DNA of 64,000 nucleotides from Caldilineaceae bacterium (GCA_026645575.1 JAPKMW010000048.1:1-64000), one strand, 5' to 3'. Shown: positions 1-9,379, counted from the stretch's first letter. A program made the numbers and translations. The notes: generated from the letters alone by a model not told the origin.

Positions 1-245
1 AGCAAGAGCAGGAGGATGCGACTCACCACCAACCCGGACCACGTAGCACGGTTCAGCACATGATGGTATTTCGCCCAGCCCGCTTCCTCAGCCAGTCCCA
101 CGGCACGTAACGCCGCCGTTACCGTGCGTCGGCCTCGGGCCAGGATGGTTCCTGCCACCAACACCTTGACCTTCTCATACGTCGGTTGGCTGAAGGCTGG
201 CGCAAATGAGGCAAGAATCGTTATAATGGCTGCGGGAAGGAACAT
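1..245 (-). mobile_element. IS transposase, N-terminal part (runs off left edge)
   Basis: Reading the minus strand from an ATG at 245 gives 81 codons with no stop before the window edge. The translation contains FAPAFSQPTYEKVKVLVAG, GRRTVTAALRAVGL and KYHHVLNRATWSG, which is the typical N-terminus of DDE transposases of the IS701/IS4-like group. The DDE catalytic residues would lie outside the window. A GGAG sequence sits eight bases before the ATG. The gene is partial only because the window ends, so intactness cannot be judged. The terminal inverted repeat should lie between 246 and about 350, but I could not delimit it. Family assignment is from remembered motifs. Confidence 0.8.
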
Positions 246-480
246 CGGCTTGACTCCTGGTTTCGATAGTTGTTTCGTCACTCCTATCTTACACCATGCG
301 GTCCCTTTGTTCCTTCGTTATTTACTTGGAAATGTACAAAAATTTTTATCACCCCACTGGCGTACCCCATTTGGGGTATGCAGCTAGATGGCTTGGGCAA
401 TATTCAGACACCACGAAAACCCGTGCTGCCTGAATATTTTGCACCCCTGGCAAGCCACCAGGTAGTGCGCTTACTCAAGA
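246..480. other. Gap holding the IS end and the APH-like gene leader
   Basis: No independent gene is evident. An AT-rich stretch at about 320-352 could be promoter DNA. A small perfect dyad ACCCCA-TT-TGGGGT lies at 364-377. A forward frame at 378-497, different from the frame of the downstream kinase-like gene, encodes a peptide ending in VVRLLKNVQSR. It reads like an N-terminal extension of that gene and may be joined to it by a frameshift. Confidence 0.4.
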
Positions 481-1290
481 ATGTACAAAGTCGAATTTAA
501 GGGTCGCGCGGTTTATCGCGGCCCCGCTGCCTACCTACGCATCGGCTTGCCGGCTGTGATCGAACACGAAGTCGCCATTCATCGCCGCTTGCTGGCTTTG
601 GGGTTTCCCGTAGCGCCGCTGCTGCAAACAGGGATTTGGGATGGACAGCCGTTTTTCATCGAAGCCGCCCTGGGGGATGTGGTTTGGGGTGACCGCTTGG
701 AAGCAGAGACCCACGCACACGGCACTGTACGTGAGTCTTCCTTTACTGACTTGCTGGCGCTGATTCTCCGTTGGACAGAAGTTCAGCTTCAAAACCTAGC
801 TCCTGCCGAGACCCAAGCCGACCTGGCTGCGACGGTGCGTCTGGCTGATGCTGAACGATTACTGCCGGCGTACACCCTGTTGACCCGTCAAGTATTCGAG
901 CGTGCGCAACAGCGGCTGGCGGTTTTTCCTGTGGTCCTTACCCACGGTGACTTTCATCCCCACAACCTCTGTCCTGGTGGTGTGATCGATCTGGAATTTG
1001 TTCACTGGAGCGTGGCCGGCTATGACGCCATCACCGGCCTCTTCGCTGATGATCTCTTCCCCCCCGATCCGGCAGACTATCGCTACACGGCAGCCCAACT
1101 AACCGCTGCCCGCACCGCCATTGACGCTCTGTTTCAACGGCATCGCCTGCCGCCGCCTTCGCACTACCTGGCTGATTTTCGTCTGTGTCGGATGATGCGA
1201 ATTGTGCAACTGGCGGAACGCCGTCCCCTTCATATGCAGCAGTGGATTTATCAACAGTATGTCACGCTGGCAACCGCTTACTTAGCTTAA
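481..1290 (+). CDS. APH/choline-kinase-like phosphotransferase, possibly 5'-frameshifted
   Basis: The 269-residue product has the phosphotransferase (APH) fold signature. HGDFHPHN near residue 159 is the catalytic loop (Brenner motif), followed by VIDLEF, which supplies the metal-binding acidic residue. The early YLRIGLPAVIEHEVAIHRRL segment corresponds to the N-lobe. Substrate is unknown; such proteins phosphorylate aminoglycosides, choline, homoserine or other small alcohols. The N-lobe is short: the glycine-rich strand region before YLRIG is poorly formed, there is no good ribosome site before 481, and the stop closing this frame lies just upstream at 463. The +3 frame before it (378-497) looks like missing N-terminal sequence. 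The gene may therefore be a recent frameshift or start elsewhere. Confidence 0.6.
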   Translation: MYKVEFKGRAVYRGPAAYLRIGLPAVIEHEVAIHRRLLALGFPVAPLLQTGIWDGQPFFIEAALGDVVWGDRLEAETHAHGTVRESSFTDLLALILRWTEVQLQNLAPAETQADLAATVRLADAERLLPAYTLLTRQVFERAQQRLAVFPVVLTHGDFHPHNLCPGGVIDLEFVHWSVAGYDAITGLFADDLFPPDPADYRYTAAQLTAARTAIDALFQRHRLPPPSHYLADFRLCRMMRIVQLAERRPLHMQQWIYQQYVTLATAYLA

Positions 1291-1293
1291 CGC

Positions 1294-2136
1294 CTATGAT
1301 GACACAGCGGCCAACCGGGTGCGGAGAAACGCAATACAACCAGGCGTCTGCGCTTCACTCAAGCCATGCAGCACCAATGCGCCGGTGTAGCCACTATTGC
1401 ACAACAAGCGGAGATACAGATCATAATCCAGCAACCCCGTCCCCGCCGCCGCATTACCGGCATGACCATCTTCGGTCAGGTCTTTGGCATGGGCCAGGGC
1501 AATGTCATTGCCCAACAGATCAAAGGCTTCGGTCAAAATGGCCGTCATGTGGGGTAATTCCCCCTTGTGAAAGATGTTGGCGCCATCCATCACCACCTTG
1601 AGATAGGGCGAACCGATTTCGTCCAACAGGCGCCGCGCTCGCGGGGCCGAATCGATCACATTGCTCACTTCCGGCTCAAAGGCCATTGTGACGCCGTATT
1701 CTTCGGCGATGGCCGCCGTCTCGTGCATGGAAGCCACCAAATCGCGCCAGGCATCTTCTGTGCCATTGTCCGGGTGCGAACGCCACATGCTTTCGGTGTT
1801 GCGCGTTCCGGTACAGAGGGTGATGACCGATGTGCCAAGTCCCGCACAAGCCGCGGCTAAGGTGCGCAGCCGTCGTAACCCGGCCTGTCGTTCGGTCACG
1901 TCAGGGTGAATCATGTTAAAGGTGCCGGAAATCGCCGACATGGTGATGCCACGAGCCGCCATCTCCTGACGAATGGTCGTGATCAACGTCGGCTCAATCA
2001 CATCCGGCATCTCCTCCACCCCGGCGCAACTCATGTTGAATTGCACGGCGTGAACGCCATGTCCCGCCACCGCATCCAGCACTGCGCCCAGCGTGGGACG
2101 AGTAAATGTCTTGCTAAAAATACCAATTTCCATCAT
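1294..2136 (-). CDS. Sugar phosphate isomerase/epimerase (xylose isomerase-like TIM barrel)
   Basis: The 280-residue protein starts at the ATG at 2136, preceded by GGAAGGAAAG; the upstream in-frame extension is unlikely. It has the AP-endonuclease-2/xylose-isomerase-like barrel: MEIGIFSKTF at strand 1, AISGTFNMIHPD, a CTGTRN segment, MAFEPEVSNV with the first metal-type glutamate, KVVMDGANIF and LAHAKDL with the aspartate and histidine of the metal site. Members isomerise or epimerise keto sugars (hydroxypyruvate, tagatose, inosose) and need a divalent metal. The exact substrate cannot be told. It heads a minus-strand row with RraA-like and DHDPS-family lyases, so a role in sugar-acid breakdown is likely. 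Confidence 0.85.
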   Translation of the reverse strand: MMEIGIFSKTFTRPTLGAVLDAVAGHGVHAVQFNMSCAGVEEMPDVIEPTLITTIRQEMAARGITMSAISGTFNMIHPDVTERQAGLRRLRTLAAACAGLGTSVITLCTGTRNTESMWRSHPDNGTEDAWRDLVASMHETAAIAEEYGVTMAFEPEVSNVIDSAPRARRLLDEIGSPYLKVVMDGANIFHKGELPHMTAILTEAFDLLGNDIALAHAKDLTEDGHAGNAAAGTGLLDYDLYLRLLCNSGYTGALVLHGLSEAQTPGCIAFLRTRLAAVSS

Positions 2137-2345
2137 CTTTCCTTCCTTGCACCACGGATCAACGGATTCTAGACAGGAACGGATTAGTAGTCGCACACAG
2201 GGTGTGGCTAGGACATTGTGCAAAGCCATGTGCAGTGCGCGACTTTGGCTAGAGCGAACGTGTGAGACTAAAATAGCTTTCTGTAACACCAAAGTCCGGT
2301 CAATCCCATAACCAATCCGTTGCCGTCAAGAATCCGTTGTTGTGT

Positions 2346-3047
2346 TTACGCGCGCGTACTCGCCTCGTAGCGCGCCTTGGTCTCGGCATTGGGCGGATAC
2401 AACCCTGGCAGCGGCACGTCCTTCGCCACCTCGTCCATGATCCAGCTTTCCAACCGTTCCTGTTCCGGCCCGGCGACGAGGACATCGTTGAGCAACGCGG
2501 CAGGAATGACCACCGCCCCATCGCCATCGGCCACAATGACATCATCGGGGAAGACCGCCACACCGCCACAGCCGATCGGTTCCTGCCAGTTGACAAAGGT
2601 CAGGCCCGCAACAGAGGGGGGCGCCGCGGCGCCACGGCACCAGACCGGCAAACCAGTGCCCAACACGCCGCTGAGATCGCGCACGGCGCCATCTGTTACC
2701 AAAGCCGTGATGCCCCGTTTTTGCATCCGCGCGCAGAGAATATCGCCAAAAATGCCGGCATCGGTCATCCCCATGGCATCGACGACGGCGATACAGCCCG
2801 GTGGCATAGCTTCGATGGCTGCGCGGGTAGAACGGGGCGACGACCATGATTCCGGTGTTGCCAGGTCTTCACGGGCGGGGATAAAGCGGAGGGTAAAGGC
2901 GCGGCCGACCAGCCGCGGCTGGTCGGCACGCAAAGGGCGGGGGCCGCGCATCCAAACATTGCGCAGCCCTTTCTTGAGCAAAATGGTGGTGATTGTCGCC
3001 GTCGAAACGGTGGATAGCGTGGCGACAATTTGTGGATCAAGGGACAT
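2346..3047 (-). CDS. RraA-like protein (4-hydroxy-4-methyl-2-oxoglutarate aldolase family)
   Basis: The product is 233 residues from the ATG at 3047, which has GGAAGG seven bases upstream. It shows the RraA/HMG-aldolase fold features: DAMGMTDAGIFGDIL, the VTDGAVRD segment with the metal-binding R-D pair, PVWCRG, and VFPDDVIVADGDGAVVIP near the C-terminus. E. coli RraA inhibits RNase E, but most relatives are class II metal-dependent pyruvate aldolases or oxaloacetate decarboxylases. The setting among DHDPS-like lyases and sugar isomerases favours the aldolase role. The 5' end is separated from the next gene by 94 bp, so it may have its own promoter. Confidence 0.85.
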   Translation of the reverse strand: MSLDPQIVATLSTVSTATITTILLKKGLRNVWMRGPRPLRADQPRLVGRAFTLRFIPAREDLATPESWSSPRSTRAAIEAMPPGCIAVVDAMGMTDAGIFGDILCARMQKRGITALVTDGAVRDLSGVLGTGLPVWCRGAAAPPSVAGLTFVNWQEPIGCGGVAVFPDDVIVADGDGAVVIPAALLNDVLVAGPEQERLESWIMDEVAKDVPLPGLYPPNAETKARYEASTRA

Positions 3048-3141
3048 GAGACAACCTTCCTCTCTTGCTTGTCTGGTAGGACGGCGGATATTGATCATGA
3101 TCCATTATAAAAGAGAGAGGAAGGTCAGGCAATCTGCGCGA

Positions 3142-4215
3142 CTAGAGCTTCCCCAAATCACCCTCTTGCGCCAGTTTCAGGATCTTTTCGGTCGCTTCCT
3201 CCTGTTCATCCGGGGTAGCTTGTGACTCGGGTTGCTGGCGTTCGGCGCTTGGCTCGTAGCTCAGGTTGATATAGATGGGGAAGTGATCCGAGCCGAAGTA
3301 GGGCAGCCGGCGCAGATCCAGTAGACGAAAATCGTTGGAATGAAAGAAATGGTCGAGCGGAAAGCGAATAAAGGGATATTGGGCGTGAAAGGTGTTATAA
3401 AAGCCCCGCCCAACCCGCGGATCCAATAAACCGCTGATGTCACGGAAGAGATAACTGGTGTGCGACCAGGCGACATCATTCAGATCGCCCATGACAATGA
3501 CCGGCAGTTCTTTGCCCTTCACTTCTTTGCCCACCAACAATAGCTCGACATCGCGCTCAATGGAGCGGGCGGTTTCTTCGGGTACGGGTGGTCGTGGATG
3601 AAGGCAATAGAGTTCAACTTCCTGGCCAGAGGGCAAGCAAACTTTTGTGTGAACGGAAGGAATATCCTCTTGCACCCGAAACTTGATCTGTGGGTCCACC
3701 AGTTCAAGGCGAGAGAGCAGCAACAGACCATAGTAGTTGTCTTGGGGCTGGTAAACGGTAAACGGATGCGTTTGTTCAAATTCCTTCATCTCACCTAGCC
3801 ACCAATCGTTGGTCTCCAACGTCAAGATCACGTCGGGGTCGACGGCACGCAGAATTTGCTTTAAGGTTGCCGCGTTGCGATTGCTCATTAACACATTGAC
3901 ACTGAGCAAGCTGATGCTGTTGGTTGAAGGGGGCCGGCGGCTTGATTGCACCTGTTTGTGCGCCCATAGGGTATAAGGAAACATCATATAGCACTGGTAG
4001 AGCAGGCTCACGGCCAAGCCAGCCAACAAGAGGTTCGGGGCCAGCCCCGTTGTACCCAAGCCAAACCAGGCAGCGATAAAGGTCAGAATGAGGAGGATAA
4101 TAATTTGTAGGCGGGGAAAATCAAAGAAACGAATCCACCAGGCCTCTTTGCGGACTAACGGCAGCGCCGTTGCAACCATCAGCAGTAGCCCGACCCCAGT
4201 GATCAAGAGCGCCAT
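3142..4215 (-). CDS. Endonuclease/exonuclease/phosphatase (EEP) family membrane protein
   Basis: The 357-residue protein begins MALLITG at 4215, after AAGGAAG. Three hydrophobic helices occupy roughly residues 1-90, so the enzyme domain is membrane-anchored. The EEP core follows: LLSVNVLMSNRN (metal-site Asn), TLETNDWW (Glu), VMGDLNDVAWS (Asp and Asn) and FGSDHFPIYI (Asp-His pair) are all present, so the enzyme should be active. This architecture matches the common endonuclease/exonuclease/phosphatase proteins with N-terminal helices; the substrate could be a phospholipid, inositol phosphate or nucleic acid. The C-terminal 40 residues are Gln/Glu-rich and probably disordered. Confidence 0.85.
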   Translation of the reverse strand: MALLITGVGLLLMVATALPLVRKEAWWIRFFDFPRLQIIILLILTFIAAWFGLGTTGLAPNLLLAGLAVSLLYQCYMMFPYTLWAHKQVQSSRRPPSTNSISLLSVNVLMSNRNAATLKQILRAVDPDVILTLETNDWWLGEMKEFEQTHPFTVYQPQDNYYGLLLLSRLELVDPQIKFRVQEDIPSVHTKVCLPSGQEVELYCLHPRPPVPEETARSIERDVELLLVGKEVKGKELPVIVMGDLNDVAWSHTSYLFRDISGLLDPRVGRGFYNTFHAQYPFIRFPLDHFFHSNDFRLLDLRRLPYFGSDHFPIYINLSYEPSAERQQPESQATPDEQEEATEKILKLAQEGDLGKL

Positions 4216-4337
4216 AATCTTCCTTTGTTCCAGGCGTTGCAACGCTGCACGACCAATTCGGCAGCGCGCTTGCTGATTATAGCGGAAAAGGGAGCTTTGG
4301 TTAGTGGGAACTCCAACAAATTGCCGGTTGCGTGTAC

Positions 4338-6071
4338 TCAAGCGCTTACCGTCTGTACGGATTGGACGAGTTGTGCTTTGGGGCCGACAAACACAATGAT
4401 CCAGGCGCGCAGATCCGTCAGGGCGCGCAGCTTGTCATGTTGCAAATAGTCTTGCATTTGGGTCAACGCCTCCGCTGTTTTGCTTTCGAGTTGGTCGGCT
4501 TCGGCCAGCTTGAGATATTTCAACTCAAAGGCGAATTGATAACTGGGGTCAATCGGCGGGCGGCGGGTGAGCAGTAGATCGACATAGCGGCGAGTGGTCT
4601 CATATTCGCTATGAACGGTGTAAATTTGGGTTGAGTAGAGCAGCGAAGCAAAAACCGCTTTCACATATTTTTCATCAAAACCCACCGCATCACGGTTGGA
4701 AAGCTGTAACAAAATCATTTCCACGGCTTCAATCAACGGCGCGGTGTTGTTATCCTGCGCCAACTGTAAGACACGGTCATAGATGTGTAGATCATCGGCG
4801 CGCAAGGCCGCTTGTTGTAAGATCAGTTGCTGAAAATAGCGGAAGTAAAGCTGGGTGATGACAAAATTAGGCGGCTCAAAAATATAGCGCGAAAGTTGCG
4901 GCTGTTTGATGGTGACAATGCCCAAATAAAAGAGAATGCTGATCAGATCATCGTTGGTAAAGTCTTTTTCAAAGCTAAACTGCTGGGTCAATTGGGCGGC
5001 GACGTGCCCATTGGTAATCAACGCATGAAGAACGGCTAAATTTTGCGCTTCTTGCCCTTCCACCCGGAAGAGTTGACGCAACTTACCGTAATCGCTGGCG
5101 ATGTTGATATCGAGTAATTCTTCCGGATAGGCATGATGACGCCCATAGCGCGACGCAAAATAGAGTACCATATCGGGGTTATAAAGTCGTTTTTGTGCTT
5201 CGCCGTTGAAGAGATAGCCATTATACCATTGCCGAATATCGTCAAGCACAGTCGGTAGCACATCGTTTGCGACACCAACACCGATTAATATTTCGGCAAC
5301 TTCTGCTTCCGTAAAGCCCATCATGTTGTGAAAGAGAAGGTCAAGCGTTAAATGCGTACCAATATTAAAACCGCTGGTCAAACTATCCAGCGTCACCGGC
5401 GAGACGCCGGTGATAAAAATCCGATCCACCGTGCCATCACCCGTGGCAGTTTTGATGCGTTCATAAAACTTGCGGACGTAACCGGTGCGGCTCACACTGT
5501 TCTTGAACTCATCCAGCCGAAAGGCGACCAGTTCGTTGGCAAAATGATCATACTCGTCAATCAACAAATAAATTTTGTGGTTGGTCTGTTGCTCGCTTTG
5601 TCGCCGTTTGAACTGTGAAAAGAAACGACTCAACACATTGGTGGGATTATCGCCTTCTAAAATGTATGCTTCATCTTCCGGCTGAAAACAAAAGGGATAG
5701 GCCGTCAAAAAATCACGGAGGCCAAATTTCACATTGTCCAAAAAACCGGCAAAGGTACTCTCACTGGTGCGAGTGCTAATGTGGCTAAAGTCAAGTTTCA
5801 ACACCAAATATTGATTGGCCAGCGGCGTCGGTTGTTGACCAATAAAAAAGCGCCCAAATAGTTCATCAAAGTGGGGCGCATATTCTAGCCCATAGTAACA
5901 TTGGAGCATAGACACAAAGACGCTCTTGCCAAAACGGCGCGGTCGGAGAAAGAAGAAATAGCGTTCCGGCAGCTCTTCTAGTTGCGCAATATAAGGTGTG
6001 CGGTCAACGAAGTAATAATTTTCGTTAGCGATCTGTGAAAAATTGCTGGTGCCATATGGTAATTTCAGCAT
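4338..6071 (-). CDS. AAA-ATPase-like / PD-(D/E)XK nuclease-type protein (DUF1703-like)
   Basis: The 577-residue product starts at MLKLPYG (6071), preceded by GGAGGAAG. The N-terminal part is the AAA-ATPase-like domain common in Chloroflexota and Bacteroidota: YFVDRTPYI, then FFFLRPRRFGKSVFVSML as the P-loop and LIDEYDH as Walker B. The C-terminal part carries YVDLLLTRRP and FAFELKYLK, which supply the D and E-x-K of a PD-(D/E)XK nuclease fold. The function of this widespread family is not established; it is usually multicopy and behaves like an accessory or mobile element-associated gene. A broken copy of its 5' end occurs at 61655-61885. Confidence 0.85.
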   Translation of the reverse strand: MLKLPYGTSNFSQIANENYYFVDRTPYIAQLEELPERYFFFLRPRRFGKSVFVSMLQCYYGLEYAPHFDELFGRFFIGQQPTPLANQYLVLKLDFSHISTRTSESTFAGFLDNVKFGLRDFLTAYPFCFQPEDEAYILEGDNPTNVLSRFFSQFKRRQSEQQTNHKIYLLIDEYDHFANELVAFRLDEFKNSVSRTGYVRKFYERIKTATGDGTVDRIFITGVSPVTLDSLTSGFNIGTHLTLDLLFHNMMGFTEAEVAEILIGVGVANDVLPTVLDDIRQWYNGYLFNGEAQKRLYNPDMVLYFASRYGRHHAYPEELLDINIASDYGKLRQLFRVEGQEAQNLAVLHALITNGHVAAQLTQQFSFEKDFTNDDLISILFYLGIVTIKQPQLSRYIFEPPNFVITQLYFRYFQQLILQQAALRADDLHIYDRVLQLAQDNNTAPLIEAVEMILLQLSNRDAVGFDEKYVKAVFASLLYSTQIYTVHSEYETTRRYVDLLLTRRPPIDPSYQFAFELKYLKLAEADQLESKTAEALTQMQDYLQHDKLRALTDLRAWIIVFVGPKAQLVQSVQTVSA

Positions 6072-6173
6072 ACGCTTCCTCCTGCCGCTTCCCAGCCAAC
6101 CTCCAATGCTATCGGCTGGGATAATGGAACAACCGCCAAGATTATACCACACTACCTGCCAGCGACAGAGACG

Positions 6174-6209
6174 CTGGGGAGACAGAAGCAATCAATCCTG
6201 TCTCCCCAG
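6174..6209 (-). terminator. Hairpin after the 6228 lyase gene
   Basis: Perfect 12-bp inverted repeat CTGGGGAGACAG / CTGTCTCCCCAG with a 12-base loop. It lies just past the 3' end of the lyase gene 6228-7136 and before the next gene on the same strand. There is no long T-tract, so termination is inferred from stem strength and position. Confidence 0.55.
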
Positions 6210-6227
6210 TGTTTATGCGATCAAGGG

Positions 6228-7136
6228 CTATTCCGCGCCAAAGGGATAGAACTCTACCTCATCTTTGATGGCGTCAATCAAGATGGAAATTTCCCGCTTA
6301 TCCTCGGCGTCCAGTTCCAGCGCACCGGCGGGCGCCCGTTCCACTAATGAGCTAAAGACGCCGCGCCGCTTGAGGATATAGCGCATAAAAGGGTGAGTCT
6401 CCAAGTTGATGAGCGGCAGCAAACGGGTATGCAACGCACGCGCCCCAGCCTCGTCGCCGGCCCACCATTGTTCCATCACTTTTGCCAGCAGGTCGGCGAT
6501 TTCACAAGCGGGCATACAGCCATTCGCCCCGCGCCGCAACTCATCCGGCAGGAAACGCCCGGCAAAGCCGCCAAAGATCGTCTTTACCTTGTCGCCCACC
6601 AGGTTGTGAACCTCAGCAATGTGCTTAGGGCCAGGCGGGCGCTCTTCTTTGATGTACTGAATGGAGGGGACATCCTCCACCAGTTTGGCGATCTGTTCAC
6701 CGGTGAGCGGGGCGTAGGCCGCAGCGTTTTGCAACATGATCGGCCCATCATAGGCATCGGCCATGCGCTTGAACATCTCAATCGCCACCGCCGCATTGGA
6801 TCGCGCCGGCGCCATCGCAATGATCGAATCAGCGCCGGCCTTTTGCGCGGCGCGTGCAAAGAACAAGACCTGTGGCAACGAGACGCCGGAACAGCCAAAG
6901 ACGACGGGCAATCGTCCATTCACTTCTTCCAGCACAGCGTCCAGCCCCCGTAGCCGTTCCTCCTCGCCCAAAAAGTAAAACTCCCCCACCATTACCGGCC
7001 AGACAATGCCATGTTGCCCACTGGTGCAACAGAAATTTGCTGCCGCCCGCAGGTCGGGGAGATGAATCGCATAATCGTCCTGATACGGGGTGGGCAACAA
7101 GCCAAAGACCCCTTTGAGATGGTCAAAGCGCGCCAT
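6228..7136 (-). CDS. Dihydrodipicolinate synthase/N-acetylneuraminate lyase family protein
   Basis: The 302-residue protein is a class I aldolase-type TIM barrel. The Schiff-base lysine is expected at Lys163 in QYIKEERPPG. The glycine loop is CSGVSLPQVL, and FGGFAGRFLPDELRRGANG resembles the typical substrate-site region. The usual GTTGE motif is replaced by VMVGEFYFL, and the YNxP motif by QNAAAY, so lysine biosynthesis is unlikely. Relatives act on 2-keto-3-deoxy sugar acids or 5-keto-4-deoxyglucarate. It is followed in the transcription direction by a terminator hairpin and preceded at 34 bp by the Ldh2 dehydrogenase gene, so those two are probably co-transcribed. Confidence 0.85.
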   Translation of the reverse strand: MARFDHLKGVFGLLPTPYQDDYAIHLPDLRAAANFCCTSGQHGIVWPVMVGEFYFLGEEERLRGLDAVLEEVNGRLPVVFGCSGVSLPQVLFFARAAQKAGADSIIAMAPARSNAAVAIEMFKRMADAYDGPIMLQNAAAYAPLTGEQIAKLVEDVPSIQYIKEERPPGPKHIAEVHNLVGDKVKTIFGGFAGRFLPDELRRGANGCMPACEIADLLAKVMEQWWAGDEAGARALHTRLLPLINLETHPFMRYILKRRGVFSSLVERAPAGALELDAEDKREISILIDAIKDEVEFYPFGAE

Positions 7137-7170
7137 AGTGGCTCAATTCCTTTTGTTATGTTCTTTGCAG

Positions 7171-8256
7171 CTACAGTTCTTTAACGATCGCTAGCTCTAC
7201 ACCCAATTCCAGCCCAAGTTCCTGCAATTCATTCGCCACAAACTGGGTCAACGGAATCCCATTGCGCAAGCGTTCCTGCTCAGTTTCATGTTCGATTTCG
7301 CCCGCAACATAAATCCGATCATGGCCGGCGGCTTTGGGGGCATCGTGCAGGGCGCGAATCATGGCGTCCATGTCGCGTTTGAATTGCTCAAGAGGACGGA
7401 AAAGATCAATGCGCATGGCGGCAAAGAAGTGGCCGTCATTATTAAAGCCCATCGGTTTGCCTTCATACAACTCATTCCAGCCGCCGGAGAGGAGGTTACA
7501 GAGGATCGACACCATCATCATCAAGCCATAACCCTTATGGCCCCCCAGTTCACGGGTGCCGCCGAGGGGATAGAGGTTGCGCACCTGGCTGGGATCAGTC
7601 GTTGGCTTGCCGTCGGCATCGACGCCCCAGCCCAGCGGAATGTTCAGCCCATTGTCGCGCATCATGGTCACGCGGTTGAAGGGCACAACCGAGGTCGCCA
7701 TATCGAGCAGATAGGGTGGCTCTTCCAGCGTCGGAAACGAAATGGCGAGCGGGTTGGTCGAGAACATGGATTTGGCGCCAAAGGTGGGCAAGACGCCGTA
7801 CTCACTGCCGCCGGCATAGAAACGGCCCGTCATGCTGATGCCGATCATATCCTCTTGCAGCGCCAACCAGGGGTAGTAACCGGCGGCGCCATAGTGGTAG
7901 CTGTTGTGCATGGCGACGATGCCAATGCCACTCGCTTTGGCTTTTGCCATCGCCAGGCGCATGGCCCAGGGGCTGCCCACCAGGCCCAAGCCACTATCGC
8001 CATCGACACGCGCCGAGACCGGCGTCTCATGGTCAATTTTGAATTGGGGCCGCAGGTTGATCAGACCATTCTTGATCTGTTTGTAATAAATCGGCTTGAC
8101 ATTGCGCACGCCATGCGTCTCTACGCCGCGCCGGCTGGCATAGAGTAGCACATCGGTGGCGTCTTTGGCATGTTCCGGCAGGCAGCCGAGGCGTTCAAAA
8201 ACCGTCTGTACAAAGGTGTGAAGCGCCCCCGCCTCAATTCGGGCAACGTAGTCCAT
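7171..8256 (-). CDS. Malate/L-lactate/ureidoglycolate dehydrogenase family (Ldh2-type)
   Basis: The 361-residue protein belongs to the Ldh2/MDH2 family of NAD(P)-dependent 2-hydroxyacid dehydrogenases, which have no Rossmann fold of the classical type. Diagnostic stretches are SRRGVETHGVRN near residue 42 (catalytic His), HNSYHYGAAGYYPW near 117, FSTNPLAISFP, DMATSVVPFNRV and ELGGHKGYGL near 233. Substrates in the family include malate, lactate, ureidoglycolate, 2,3-diketogulonate and delta-1-piperideine-2-carboxylate. Being sandwiched between two DHDPS-family lyases suggests reduction or oxidation of a sugar-acid intermediate. All known key segments are present. Confidence 0.88.
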   Translation of the reverse strand: MDYVARIEAGALHTFVQTVFERLGCLPEHAKDATDVLLYASRRGVETHGVRNVKPIYYKQIKNGLINLRPQFKIDHETPVSARVDGDSGLGLVGSPWAMRLAMAKAKASGIGIVAMHNSYHYGAAGYYPWLALQEDMIGISMTGRFYAGGSEYGVLPTFGAKSMFSTNPLAISFPTLEEPPYLLDMATSVVPFNRVTMMRDNGLNIPLGWGVDADGKPTTDPSQVRNLYPLGGTRELGGHKGYGLMMMVSILCNLLSGGWNELYEGKPMGFNNDGHFFAAMRIDLFRPLEQFKRDMDAMIRALHDAPKAAGHDRIYVAGEIEHETEQERLRNGIPLTQFVANELQELGLELGVELAIVKEL

Positions 8257-8328
8257 TAGAGTCCTCTATCTAGTCTCCAAAATAACGAGTCAATACGTGT
8301 TGCGTGTTACGTGAACAGTTCCCCACTT

Positions 8329-9216
8329 TTACATCTGTGTCAAGGCGTCAAAGTTGAGTGCGTCGAGTTGAACAAAGAGTGCAGTTTGCTGATCAGCGGT
8401 CAATGTACGATTGGGGAGACGACAGGCGCCACAGTCAAAGCCCAGCCGTGTCATGACCGCTTTAAGCGACCCCATAAAACCCCCATCAATCATAGCGCCG
8501 GTGATCTGGTTGGCAGCCAGTTGTAATTCGACAGCACGAGCCAGGTCGCCCTGTTGCACGGCGGTATGGATCGCCCGGTAGAGACCAACCATGTAATTGA
8601 GCGTCGAACCGATATTACCGCTGGCGCCGAACATGGCGGCAAAGGCGCACTGCTCATCCATACCGGAGAAGACCGTCCACTCGCCTTCGCCTAACTCGAC
8701 AATCCGACGAAATTCAAACATGTTGGGGCCGGTGTATTTGCTGCCGGCCAGGGTGGGAATGCCCATCAGCGCCCGCATCAGCGCCACCGCGTCGGCGGGA
8801 CCGCCAAAAATGTAGGTCAACAGCGGTAATTCCGGGGCGGCAGCGCCCAAAGCCGTAAAGTAGGCCACGGTGCTGGGAACGGTGTTGTAGAGCGGGGGAA
8901 TAATACTCGCCACCCCATCCGCGCCGACCGCCTGGGCGTGGCCGGCAAGGCTGGTGGCATCCGGTAGGGCCACCGTGCCGACGTGGGCGATGACCGGCAC
9001 GCGCCGGTTGACCTGTTCGACCACTGTTTCCAGCACCCGTTTGCGTTCGGCTACGGTCATGTAGATGCCTTCACCAGTGCTGCCACAGACATATAACCCA
9101 CCACTGCCCTGGTCGATCAAATAATCGACCAACTGCCGCAAGACCGGAATATTGACCCGGTTGTCAGCCGTGAAGGGCGTCACCAACGCCGGCCAAGCGC
9201 CTTGAAATTGCCTCAT
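8329..9216 (-). CDS. DHDPS/N-acetylneuraminate lyase family protein (second paralogue)
   Basis: The 295-residue product starts at MRQFQGAWPA (9216), preceded by AAAGGAAAT. It has the canonical GSTGEG loop at residues 46-51, the HVGTVALPDA strand region, Schiff-base Lys160 in AGSKYTG, and FSGMDEQ. It resembles N-acetylneuraminate lyase and 2-keto-3-deoxygluconate-type aldolases more closely than its neighbour at 6228 does, so the two lyases probably handle different substrates. It is 72 bp upstream of the Ldh2-type gene on the same strand and is likely the first gene of a lyase-dehydrogenase-lyase operon. Confidence 0.88.
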   Translation of the reverse strand: MRQFQGAWPALVTPFTADNRVNIPVLRQLVDYLIDQGSGGLYVCGSTGEGIYMTVAERKRVLETVVEQVNRRVPVIAHVGTVALPDATSLAGHAQAVGADGVASIIPPLYNTVPSTVAYFTALGAAAPELPLLTYIFGGPADAVALMRALMGIPTLAGSKYTGPNMFEFRRIVELGEGEWTVFSGMDEQCAFAAMFGASGNIGSTLNYMVGLYRAIHTAVQQGDLARAVELQLAANQITGAMIDGGFMGSLKAVMTRLGFDCGACRLPNRTLTADQQTALFVQLDALNFDALTQM

Positions 9217-9379
9217 GTTATTTCCTTTACTTTGGTATGGCTCAGGGTAGAAGTGTAGCGACGAAATGAATGAAGGTATTGTAGCGCTAGAGTGGGCAAG
9301 CGTCAAAGCCAATTTATGGCTTGGGTCATCTAGGGAGCGGCGACAGAAGCAACAAATAGCTCACTTGTTCTATTCAAAT

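Noticed and set aside
124..387. Open frame on the plus strand near the left edge
   Set aside because: It is antisense to the transposase N-terminus and has no recognisable motif.
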